Below, in pieces: positions 23,869 through 30,893 of a DNA stretch of 64,000 nucleotides. The notes below the pieces were generated by a model. It was not told where the DNA came from, did no database searches, and was given only the letters and a program-made list of their open reading frames with translations. Within the stretch, counting starts at the first letter, position 1, and every line of letters starts with the position of its first letter. The position numbers were made by a program, and so were the translations under genes. The DNA lies in contig CAIQVH010000018.1 in the NCBI GenBank assembly GCA_903875215.1, forward strand, positions 62,001-126,000, written 5' to 3'. The stretch is from an uncultured Anaerolineae bacterium. GTDB lineage: Bacteria; Chloroflexota; Anaerolineae; Anaerolineales; Villigracilaceae.

Positions 23869-24063
23869 CTAAGACTCCTTCTCGTTCTGGCGCAGATCGG
23901 CTTCCGTTTCATCGGCATCATCGGGTGGTTCGGGCGGAGGCGTGGCGACCAGCCCCAGCTTGCGAAGCAAGTACGAAATCCCGAATAATATTGCCAGCGG
24001 AACCAGGCAGCGCAAGGCAAATAGTAAAACCACAAATATTGGGTTGCCAGATGTTTCATTCAT
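23869..24063 (-). CDS. Small single-pass membrane protein, first gene of cytochrome operon
   Basis: A 64-residue protein of unknown function. It has one hydrophobic helix (IFVVLLFALRCLVPLAILFGISYLL in two parts around residues 9-33) with a Cys inside, then a short acidic Pro/Glu/Asp-rich tail. GGAGG lies 8 bases before the ATG, and the stop is 3 bases before the next start. The position and size suggest an assembly factor or small subunit of the b/c complex. The overlapping frame with a start at 24059 has no ribosome site and is not preferred. Confidence 0.7.
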   Translation of the reverse strand: MNETSGNPIFVVLLFALRCLVPLAILFGISYLLRKLGLVATPPPEPPDDADETEADLRQNEKES

Positions 24064-24152
24064 CGGGTATTCCTCCCCGGCAGGATCTCATCACTGCGCT
24101 CAATGTGGGTGTTAATGTTGTTTCTCCGGATAACCAAGATTAATACAGTATT

Positions 24153-24158
24153 AGTATA
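24153..24158 (-). promoter_or_regulatory. Possible -10 box upstream of the nonaheme cytochrome operon
   Basis: TATACT on the minus strand, about 90 bases before the first ATG at 24063, in an AT-rich stretch (24140-24200). I could not find a good -35 hexamer, so an activator may be needed. Confidence 0.35.
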
Positions 24159-24206
24159 ATGCATAAGAATAATTCTTGCTGATAATTTTTGCTGAAGTTA
24201 ACACGA

Positions 24207-24239
24207 AATTGCGAGGCAGGGAACGCCTGCCTCGCAATT
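24207..24239 (-). terminator. Hairpin after the NrfD-type gene
   Basis: A perfect 14-bp stem (AATTGCGAGGCAGG and complement) with a 5-base loop, 17 bases after the stop at 24256 on the minus strand. The T tract is short. It separates the octaheme/FeS/NrfD operon from the nonaheme operon. Confidence 0.7.
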
Positions 24240-24255
24240 GATATTTGGTCGAGGC

Positions 24256-25479
24256 TTAGTGTTCGTGCCGGTCGAAGAGCGGCAGCAGCCAGACGGCCAG
24301 AGTCACCACTGTCAGCGCGTACCCTATCACCAGCAAGCCTACCCCCCACTCATAGAGAGATGGGAAATACGTTCCGGCTGGCAATGTGTACAGCGTCCCA
24401 GGAGAATAGCTGAGCGGAACGAATAAACCGCCCACGGTGACATTCCAGCGGTGGACAACAATCCCGATCATGGCAGAAAGTGCCCCAATCACGGCATAGA
24501 CCTGGCTCTTGTTGAAGTGCGGCACCAGGAACAGGATGGAGGGGATGATGATGCCGAGAATCACTTCGCCAACCCAGAAGCTGAAGTTGAAGGGGGTTTC
24601 CTGCCGGAGCAGGGCAAAGGCGGAGGTGACGCCAGCCGTGCGGCCGTAGTAGGTCACTGCCGCCATATCCCAGAACTTGATATACCCATAGGCCAGCAGC
24701 GCCACACCGCTGAAGCGCGTCACAATCTGCAAGACTTCATGCGGGATGGTGCGTTTGCGCGTGACCCACTCCACAACATAGGCCAGCCCAACCGTGACCG
24801 CCGGACCGGCGGCGATTGCGGAAAGCACAAACATGATCGGCATGCTCGGTTTGAACCAGATCGGGCGGGATTTGATGACACCATACGCGGCGCCGAGCGA
24901 GGATTGGTGCAGTAGGGAAATCACCAGGCCGAGCGCGGCAAAGAACGGGGTCGCCTTGTGCAGGGCGTGAGCAATGGTGCGCAGGAAGGGCCAGCGGTCA
25001 AAAAATTTTGCTTCTACGATCACCGGGGCGAATTCGGCGAGCAGAATGGTCAGATAGATGGTGATGCACATCGTCACTTCCCAGAGCACCGAATGGACGT
25101 TCCAGAAGACCCATGGATGCCAGAAGCGATCCGGGCGGCCGATATCCATCACCAGGGTGAGCAGGGCCGAGGTGTACCCGGCAAAACCCACCAGCACGGC
25201 CAGCCGGATGATGGGCTGGAGACGCTTGATGCCAAAGATGTAGACGATCGCCGAGAGGGTGAAAGCGCCGGCGCCGAGGGCGATGGAGGACAGGTCAATC
25301 GTGATCCACAAACCCCACGGAACCGAGTTGCTCATATTGGTCAGGATCAGCCCATGAATGAAGACCTGGATGGCGGCATACAGGCCAATTGCCAGGCAGA
25401 CGGCCAGAAAGCTAAACCAGATCAGCAGCCCGGTGGACGGCAACTGCAAGGGCTTGCGTTCCATATTTGAGATAGCCAT
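24256..25479 (-). CDS. NrfD/HybB-type polytopic quinol-interacting membrane subunit
   Basis: A 407-residue integral membrane protein with about ten helices, of the NrfD/PsrC superfamily and closest in feel to HybB/DmsC-like subunits. The opening LLIWFSFLAVCLAIGLYAAI, the segment NSVPWGLWITIDL, and MDIGRPDRFWHPWVFWN are characteristic; the latter region lines the quinone site in PsrC-like proteins. Such subunits couple quinol oxidation or quinone reduction to a ferredoxin-like partner. Here that partner is encoded two bases upstream. The terminal DRHEH tail is cytoplasmic. No heme b is expected. Confidence 0.93.
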   Translation of the reverse strand: MAISNMERKPLQLPSTGLLIWFSFLAVCLAIGLYAAIQVFIHGLILTNMSNSVPWGLWITIDLSSIALGAGAFTLSAIVYIFGIKRLQPIIRLAVLVGFAGYTSALLTLVMDIGRPDRFWHPWVFWNVHSVLWEVTMCITIYLTILLAEFAPVIVEAKFFDRWPFLRTIAHALHKATPFFAALGLVISLLHQSSLGAAYGVIKSRPIWFKPSMPIMFVLSAIAAGPAVTVGLAYVVEWVTRKRTIPHEVLQIVTRFSGVALLAYGYIKFWDMAAVTYYGRTAGVTSAFALLRQETPFNFSFWVGEVILGIIIPSILFLVPHFNKSQVYAVIGALSAMIGIVVHRWNVTVGGLFVPLSYSPGTLYTLPAGTYFPSLYEWGVGLLVIGYALTVVTLAVWLLPLFDRHEH

Positions 25480-25481
25480 TT

Positions 25482-26318
25482 CTACAGCCCCTCCTTCGGC
25501 GGAATGTAGTAGACGCTGGTTTCGGTTCCCAGCTCGTCGCGCAGGCGGAAGGTGGCATTTGCCTCGATCACTTGCGTCACTTTGCTGTTGGGGTCTTTCA
25601 GGTTCCCAAAGGTGCGCGCCTTGACCGGGCAGATGTTGACGCAGGCCGGGGAAGCTTCGCGGTCCTCACCAGGCGTCAGGCCCAGAGCCAACCCGGCATC
25701 GATGCGCTGAACACAGAAGGTGCATTTTTCGACCACGCCGCGCGGGCGGCGCTTAACTTCTGCTTCGCCCCAGGCTGGGATGAACGCATTATCATCATCG
25801 GGCCGGGATTCCCAGTTGAATTTGCGGGCGTCGTAAGGGCAGGCCACTTCACAATAACGACAGCCGATGCAGCGCTGATAATCCATCACCACCAGGCCGT
25901 CTTCACGGTGGTAGGTAGCCTTGACCGGGCAAACTTCCACGCAGGGGGCATTCTGACAGTGCAGGCAGGGCCGGCTGAAGAAGAAGGTGTGCCCAGCGGT
26001 GGTTTTTTCTTTGACGACGATATTCCAGGTTTTATCGGGCGCGACATCGTTGGCAGCCGAGCAGGCCCGCACACAATATTCACAGCCGATGCACTGGTCT
26101 AGGTTGATCACCATACCCCAATGATATTCGCCCGTCACAGCGCCATGACCCGGCTGGGCAGCGCCCTCCAGTTGTTGTTGCTTCAGCGCCCCGAAGGGGG
26201 AGAGCGGGCCAGTGGTCAGCAACGGAGCGGCAACGATCGAACCAGCTGTCGCAAGCGCCATTTTCAGAACATCACGGCGGGTAAGGTCGATGACGATTTT
26301 CTTCTTTTTATTGGCCAT
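25482..26318 (-). CDS. TAT-exported 4x[4Fe-4S] ferredoxin-type electron carrier (HybA/NrfC-like)
   Basis: A 278-residue protein with a twin-arginine signal (LTRRDVLKMALATAG near residue 10), so it folds before export and works outside the membrane. Cys clusters follow: CIGCEYCVRAC, CLHCQNAPCVEVCP, CIGCRYCEVACP and CTFCVQ...CVNICP. Together they ligate four [4Fe-4S] centres as in HybA, NrfC and PsrB. I chose the ATG at 26318, which has GGAGG 9 bases upstream inside the end of the octaheme gene; ATGs at 26324 and 26336 are alternatives. It should link the NrfD-type subunit with the octaheme cytochrome. Confidence 0.93.
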   Translation of the reverse strand: MANKKKKIVIDLTRRDVLKMALATAGSIVAAPLLTTGPLSPFGALKQQQLEGAAQPGHGAVTGEYHWGMVINLDQCIGCEYCVRACSAANDVAPDKTWNIVVKEKTTAGHTFFFSRPCLHCQNAPCVEVCPVKATYHREDGLVVMDYQRCIGCRYCEVACPYDARKFNWESRPDDDNAFIPAWGEAEVKRRPRGVVEKCTFCVQRIDAGLALGLTPGEDREASPACVNICPVKARTFGNLKDPNSKVTQVIEANATFRLRDELGTETSVYYIPPKEGL

Positions 26319-27294
26319 CTTCATCCACCTCCACAAAGCGGATGCGGCGGCTGACGATCCAGGCAGCGGCGCCGCCGGTAATTAACCCGACGATTGCGCC
26401 CTGGATCAAGCCAGTATACAGGCGCACATTGCTCTGCGCTTCCAGAGTCTGGATGGTTTGCTCATCGGTCTGAACTTTTTGCTGCAGTTCTTCCATGGTG
26501 GCTACATTTTCCGCTGCGCTTCCGCCGGAAAGCTTTACGATGGTATCGCGCGTATGAACGGTGTCCTTGTGACAGTTGATGCAGGCTTCAGAGCCGACCG
26601 AGAAGGTATGCCCGGTGGCAAACAAGCCGCCGGTGGAAGAGGTGTGCGAGCTGGTGGCCATGTGGCAATCGCTGCATTGCAAGCCGGCATTGGAATGGGT
26701 TCCATGCGTGAATGAAGAGCCAGTATCCTTGTGACAGTTGCCGCACAATTCGTTGATGCTGGCGGCTTTGGGCTGCTGGCTGTGCGGATTGTGGCATGAC
26801 TGGCAGTTGATACCCGCCTGACCATGCTGGCTGGCTTTCCATTCATCGGTTGTAGTTTTGTGACAGCGCGCGCACAGGCTGGCATCTGGCGTAATCGGCA
26901 TGGGATTCTTCGGGTGTCCGGGTTGCAGAGGCCCATGGCAGGCTTCGCAGGTCACGCCTTCTTCGAAGAATTTCCCGCTGGCAGGGTCAAAACCGGTTGT
27001 GTGGCATTCCAGGCACAGGTTGCTGGTACCCTGTTTGACCCAGTCCTCTTGAAAGATAGGAGATGAATAGGCTTTGGCATGCAACGTCCCCGACCAGGTA
27101 TCATGGATGTCTTTATGGCATCCTGCGCAGGAATCGGAGCCGCCATACCCGCTCGTCTGAGCCGCCGCAACGGGTGCCGGGGCTGCTTGGGCCGGATGTG
27201 TCAGACTGCTGGCTAAGCCCAGGGCCAGGCTAAAGCCAAAAACCAAAATGAACGTCATCCAAACCAGTGTCTTGTTCGCTTTGTATCGTTCCAT
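26308..27294 (-). CDS. Octaheme c-type cytochrome with coiled coil and membrane anchor
   Basis: A 328-residue exported cytochrome. A signal peptide ends near AQAAPAP. Eight CXXCH motifs follow: CAGCH, CLECH, CEACH, CARCH, CQSCH, CGNCH, CSDCH, CINCH. There is no CXXCK, so it is not an NrfA-type nitrite reductase. Residues about 250-285 form a short coiled coil (TMEELQQKVQTDEQTIQTLE), and a helix near 292-312 (GLIQGAIVGLITGGAAAWIV) anchors it. AGAGGAG precedes the ATG. With the Fe-S protein and NrfD-type subunit it would form a three-part membrane complex resembling Cbc4- or Qrc-like quinol dehydrogenases (inference). Confidence 0.92.
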   Translation of the reverse strand: MERYKANKTLVWMTFILVFGFSLALGLASSLTHPAQAAPAPVAAAQTSGYGGSDSCAGCHKDIHDTWSGTLHAKAYSSPIFQEDWVKQGTSNLCLECHTTGFDPASGKFFEEGVTCEACHGPLQPGHPKNPMPITPDASLCARCHKTTTDEWKASQHGQAGINCQSCHNPHSQQPKAASINELCGNCHKDTGSSFTHGTHSNAGLQCSDCHMATSSHTSSTGGLFATGHTFSVGSEACINCHKDTVHTRDTIVKLSGGSAAENVATMEELQQKVQTDEQTIQTLEAQSNVRLYTGLIQGAIVGLITGGAAAWIVSRRIRFVEVDEDGQ

Positions 27295-27417
27295 TGTGCA
27301 TTCTCCTCTGCAAAATCATATTCTGCGATCGAGCAGCTTCTCTTATAAGCTTTTCTTTTCAAGGAATAGGGCCAATAAGTCCAATCCTTATTCTAGTTTT
27401 TTGAAGCTTAACCCGAT

Positions 27418-27433
27418 AGTGCTAAATATCACA
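27418..27433. promoter_or_regulatory. CRP/FNR-superfamily-like operator
   Basis: AGTGC-TAAATA-TCACA matches the CRP consensus TGTGA-N6-TCACA at 8 of 10 positions. It sits in the middle of the divergent respiratory promoter region, about 125 bases from the octaheme start and 170 from ccmE. The regulator is not identified. Confidence 0.35.
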
Positions 27434-27487
27434 TTATTGGCATGATTGGCTGTGTCATCTCTATTAGGATGAAAAAGGTGTATTTTC

Positions 27488-27501
27488 ATGACATTCGTCA
27501 T
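27488..27501. promoter_or_regulatory. Short perfect inverted repeat (possible operator)
   Basis: ATGAC-ATTC-GTCAT, a 5-bp perfect repeat about 45 bases upstream of the putative ccmE -10 box. It could bind an activator dimer such as a response regulator. The match is short. Confidence 0.3.
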
Positions 27502-27603
27502 CCCTTCAAGTGCGTCCATTTTCAGCATTTCTTAATCTAGGCGTGTAGAATCTAAATCGTCTTAACAGATGTATACATGTAATCAATCAATGAGGAGAAA
27601 CGA

Positions 27604-28098
27604 ATGTCCCAATCCCCACGCATAAAATTTATCCTGGGCGGCTTGCTCATCCTGGGCGCAGTGATCTACCTGATCGCTTCATCCACGCAGGCGAACGCCC
27701 AATATTTCATGACAGTCGACGAACTCCAGGCCAAGGGCGCCAGCATTGTCGGCAAGAACGTGCGCATTTCCGGCGCCGTGCTGGGCGATTCGATCCAGTA
27801 CAATCCCCAATCGTTAACGCTCCAATTCACCGTGGCGCATGTCAGCGGTGATAATGCCGAAATTGAGAAAAACGGCGGCCTGGCCGAAGTGTTGCACCAG
27901 GCGGTGGTGGATACCAACCGCGCCCATCTCCAGGTAGTTTACAACGGCCCCAAACCAGACCTGATGCGCAACGAAGCACAAGCCATTATGACCGGTAAAA
28001 TGGGAGAAGATGGCATTTTCTACGCCGACGAACTCCTGCTGAAATGCCCCACGCGCTACGAGCAGGCGGTTCCTGAACAATCCCAACAGGGAAACTAG
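27604..28098 (+). CDS. ccmE: Cytochrome c maturation heme chaperone CcmE, CXXXY variant
   Basis: A 164-residue membrane-anchored heme chaperone: one N-terminal helix (FILGGLLILGAVIYLIASS) followed by the OB-fold domain. The core VVYNGPKPDLMRNEAQAIMTGKM matches the CcmE consensus. The heme-binding site normally reads HXXXY; here it is C148-P-T-R-Y152, the cysteine variant known from archaea and some bacteria such as Desulfovibrio. The apoprotein would bind heme through Cys148 and pass it to CcmF. GAGGAG precedes the ATG. It is the first gene of the ccm operon but is followed by an intrinsic terminator before ccmF. Confidence 0.93.
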   Translation: MSQSPRIKFILGGLLILGAVIYLIASSTQANAQYFMTVDELQAKGASIVGKNVRISGAVLGDSIQYNPQSLTLQFTVAHVSGDNAEIEKNGGLAEVLHQAVVDTNRAHLQVVYNGPKPDLMRNEAQAIMTGKMGEDGIFYADELLLKCPTRYEQAVPEQSQQGN

Positions 28099-28106
28099 CC
28101 ATCGCG

Positions 28107-28140
28107 ATGTAGTAACGACCTCGTCGTTACTACATTTTTT
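28107..28140 (+). terminator. Intrinsic terminator inside the ccm operon, between ccmE and ccmF
   Basis: A perfect 13-bp stem ATGTAGTAACGAC / GTCGTTACTACAT with a 3-base loop and six T residues, 9 bases after the ccmE stop. It ends 13 bases before ccmF, so it should attenuate downstream expression relative to ccmE. Confidence 0.85.
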
Positions 28141-28153
28141 ACAGGGAGTCTTT

Positions 28154-30271
28154 ATGTTTGCAGATTTTGGTTTTGGCGTTCTGGTGATCACCTTCCTGCT
28201 GTCGCTCTACGGCATCAGCGCCGCGTTAATCGGCCACTTTAAAAAGAAACAGGCCTGGGTGGAAAGCGCCCGTCTGAGCATGCTGCTGACCTTTCCGCTC
28301 CTGACCCTTGGGGCCCTGACGCTCATCTACCTGCTGGTAACCAATGACTTTACAGTCAAATTTGTTTACGATGTCATCAGCTTCGATATGCCCCTGTATC
28401 TGAAGATTACCGCGCTGTGGGGCGGGCAATCGGGATCACTGCTGTTCTGGTCCTGGCTGATGGCAGCCTTTGCCACCGCAGTAACCCTGCGCAAATGGGA
28501 TCGCGATCGCGAGTTCCTGCCCTGGGTGGTCATCGTATCCTGCGTGACAATCGCTTTCTTTCTCGGCCTGAACATCTTCTTCGAAAACCCGTTTGCCCAT
28601 TTTTGGGTCAGCGTCAGCGGAGAAATTTTCCCGGCCACCTTCCAGCCTGCCAACGCGCGGCTGGTCACGCTGGATGAAATCGGCAACGGCACCGGTCTCA
28701 ATCCACTGCTACGCCACCCCGGCATGATCATCCACCCACCCATGCTCTACCTGGGATTCGTCGCCTTCGTCATTCCATTCGCCTTCGCGCTGGCCGCCCT
28801 GGTGACCGGACGCACCGACGACCGTTGGATCCGTCTCACCCGCCGCTGGACGCTGATCGCCTGGCTGTTTCTCTCGCTCGGGCTGGTGCTGGGTGGGCGC
28901 TGGGCCTACGACGTACTCGGCTGGGGCGGGTACTGGGGCTGGGACCCGGTCGAAATTGCCGCCTTCATGCCCTGGCTGACGGGAACCGCCTTCCTGCACT
29001 CGGTCATGATTCAGGAAAAACGCGGCATGCTCAAGCACTGGAACATGATCCTGATCATCCTGACCTACGCCCTGGTCATCTTCGGCACCTTTCTGACACG
29101 CTCCGGCGTGCTCTCTTCGGTGCATGCCTTTGCCCAGAGTGCCATTGGGCCATCCTTCTTCATCTTTATCGGCGTCACCTTCGTGATTTCCGTCGCCCTG
29201 CTGATCTACCGCTGGGCCGAACTGAAATCCGAAGGGCAAATGCAGTCCATGTTCTCGCGCGAAGCCCTGTTCCTGCTTAACAACCTGCTCTTTATGGGCA
29301 TTCTGGTGGTGTGCTTCTGGGGAGTGATTTCTCCGCTGATTTCAGAACTGCTCACCAACCAGAAAGTGACCGTCGGCCCACCCTACTATGAACGCGCCGC
29401 CGGCCCGCTCTTTGGCGCGCTGCTGCTCCTGATGGGCATCGCCCCGCTTTCGGCCTGGGGACACACCACCCTGAAGAACCTGGCCGCCCAAAGCAACCTG
29501 CAGCTCGAAAAGCGCTACGCGCTCGCCATTGCCAGGCTGCTCTGGAAACCCGCCGTGCCAGCCCTGCTCGTGCTGATTGGCCTGTTCGCCAGCGGTATCC
29601 GCGACATTTACGCGCTGATTGGCCTGACCCTGGCCGCGCTGACCACCTCCATCACCGCCTACGAATTCTGGCGTGCAGCGCGGGCCCGCAGCCGGGCCCA
29701 GCAGGAGAACTTCTTCGTAGCCCTCTGGCGCCTGGCAGGCCGCAACCGCCGGCGCTACGGCGGCTACACCATTCATCTGGGCGTGGTGTTGATGGCGCTC
29801 GGCATCATCGGCATCGAGATGTTCCAGACCCAGACGCAGAAAAGCATGGCGGTCGGAGAAAACATCCAGATCTCGGGCTACACCCTGCGCTACGACTCGC
29901 TGGCCCAATTCCCATCTGAAGATGGCCGCCAGGTCACCCGCGCCGTATTGAGCGTCTTTGACAAAAACGGCGCATTGCTGGGCGAACTTCATCCACGTTA
30001 CGATGTTTACCCGAGTGGCGAACCCATGACCATCCCGGGTGTGCGCTCCACGCTGGCCGATGATCTGTACGTGGTGCTGGTCAACTGGGAAGGGGTCAGC
30101 GAGCAAACCACGCCGTTCAAGATTTACCACAACCCGTTGGTCAACTGGCTCTGGCTGGGCGCATTCGTCTTCATCTTCGGAACGTTGATCGCCGCCTGGC
30201 CCGACGAAGAACGCGAGACTATCCCGGCCCAGGCGCGCTCCACGCAAGCCGCGTTCCAACCGGGCGATTAA
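28154..30271 (+). CDS. ccmF: Cytochrome c heme lyase subunit CcmF
   Basis: A 705-residue polytopic protein that attaches heme to apocytochromes outside the membrane. The heme-handling WWD domain is visible near residues 255-270 (WGGYWGWDPVEIAAFMPWL), flanked by conserved histidines in RHPGMIIHPPMLYLG and AFLHSVMI. About 15 helices are expected, with a large extracytoplasmic domain near residues 560-660. GGGAGT precedes the ATG. It is essential for Ccm system I, and its presence beside nonaheme and octaheme cytochromes fits a cell with a high c-heme load. Confidence 0.96.
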   Translation: MFADFGFGVLVITFLLSLYGISAALIGHFKKKQAWVESARLSMLLTFPLLTLGALTLIYLLVTNDFTVKFVYDVISFDMPLYLKITALWGGQSGSLLFWSWLMAAFATAVTLRKWDRDREFLPWVVIVSCVTIAFFLGLNIFFENPFAHFWVSVSGEIFPATFQPANARLVTLDEIGNGTGLNPLLRHPGMIIHPPMLYLGFVAFVIPFAFALAALVTGRTDDRWIRLTRRWTLIAWLFLSLGLVLGGRWAYDVLGWGGYWGWDPVEIAAFMPWLTGTAFLHSVMIQEKRGMLKHWNMILIILTYALVIFGTFLTRSGVLSSVHAFAQSAIGPSFFIFIGVTFVISVALLIYRWAELKSEGQMQSMFSREALFLLNNLLFMGILVVCFWGVISPLISELLTNQKVTVGPPYYERAAGPLFGALLLLMGIAPLSAWGHTTLKNLAAQSNLQLEKRYALAIARLLWKPAVPALLVLIGLFASGIRDIYALIGLTLAALTTSITAYEFWRAARARSRAQQENFFVALWRLAGRNRRRYGGYTIHLGVVLMALGIIGIEMFQTQTQKSMAVGENIQISGYTLRYDSLAQFPSEDGRQVTRAVLSVFDKNGALLGELHPRYDVYPSGEPMTIPGVRSTLADDLYVVLVNWEGVSEQTTPFKIYHNPLVNWLWLGAFVFIFGTLIAAWPDEERETIPAQARSTQAAFQPGD

Positions 30272-30280
30272 AACCCTGCG

Positions 30281-30318
30281 GCGGGCGTGAAAATGAGCAA
30301 GCCCGTTTTCACGCCCGC
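30281..30318 (+). terminator. Hairpin between ccmF and ccmH
   Basis: A perfect 13-bp stem GCGGGCGTGAAAA / TTTTCACGCCCGC with a 12-base loop. Only a weak T-rich tail (TTATTG) follows, so partial termination or mRNA processing is more likely than a full stop. Confidence 0.5.
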
Positions 30319-30337
30319 TTATTGATTGGAAATGACC

Positions 30338-30841
30338 ATGAAAAAGCTCTTTTCAATTTTGCTCTTTGTCACCCTGTTCGCCGCCGCCTGGACGAGCAAA
30401 GCCGCCGCGCAAGACCCGCAGCCGCCCAGCGATGACGACGTTAACCGGGTGGCGCGGCAGTTATTCTGCCCGGTCTGCGAAAACACTCCCCTGGACGTCT
30501 GCCCGACGGAGGCCTGCCGCCAATGGCGTGCCCTGATCCGCGAAAAACTGGCCGCCGGCTGGAGCGATGAGCAGATCAAGCAATATTTTGTGGAACAATA
30601 CGGCGCGCGCGTGCTGTCTGAGCCGCCCCGCCAGGGCTGGTACTGGGCCTTTTACCTGATTCCCGTCGTTTTGCTGCTATTGGGCGTCTACATCCTTTAC
30701 CGCGCCTTCACCAGCATGCGCCAGCCACTGTCCGAATCTGCGCAGGTGGAAGCCGCTCCAGAGAGTCCGGCCGCGGTAGAAACCCAGGGGCAGCAAGATT
30801 ACCTGCGCCGGGTGGAAGAAGAACTCAAAAAACGGAATTAA
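30338..30841 (+). CDS. ccmH: Cytochrome c biogenesis protein CcmH with four-cysteine motif
   Basis: A 167-residue apocytochrome thioreductase. It has a signal peptide, then the redox loop normally written LRCXXC. Here the motif is FCPVCENTPLDVCPTEAC (C44, C47, C55, C60), with an extra pair of cysteines. A three-helix bundle follows (KLAAGWSDEQIKQYFVEQYG is the conserved GXSDXXI region), then a membrane helix near residues 105-125 and a charged tail. The ATG at 30338 is preferred over 30332 and a TTG at 30326 because a GGAA site is best spaced. It works with CcmG and CcmF to present reduced CXXCH apocytochromes. Confidence 0.92.
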   Translation: MKKLFSILLFVTLFAAAWTSKAAAQDPQPPSDDDVNRVARQLFCPVCENTPLDVCPTEACRQWRALIREKLAAGWSDEQIKQYFVEQYGARVLSEPPRQGWYWAFYLIPVVLLLLGVYILYRAFTSMRQPLSESAQVEAAPESPAAVETQGQQDYLRRVEEELKKRN

Positions 30842-30893
30842 CGCTGGAGCCGGGAGCCCCATTCCCGATCTCCATGAGATGAGGAGAATGTTC

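Larger units (their letters stand above)
27295..27603. other. Divergent regulatory region between octaheme and ccm operons
   Basis: A 309-base AT-rich gene-free stretch. It must hold promoters for both the minus-strand octaheme operon and the plus-strand ccmE. A TAGAAT -10-like box occurs at about 27546 toward ccmE, and a TATAAG-like box at about 27340 toward the octaheme gene. Neither has a strong -35. Two inverted-repeat operators lie between them (listed separately). Confidence 0.6.

Noticed and set aside
24140-24200. FNR box (TTGAT-N4-ATCAA) upstream of the nonaheme operon
   Set aside because: Only short AT-rich palindromes such as AAGAATTATTCTT are present; no match to the FNR consensus.
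26308-27294. Octaheme cytochrome as nitrite reductase NrfA or octaheme tetrathionate reductase
   Set aside because: No CXXCK motif is present, the catalytic loop signatures are missing, and the protein is membrane-anchored at its C terminus.
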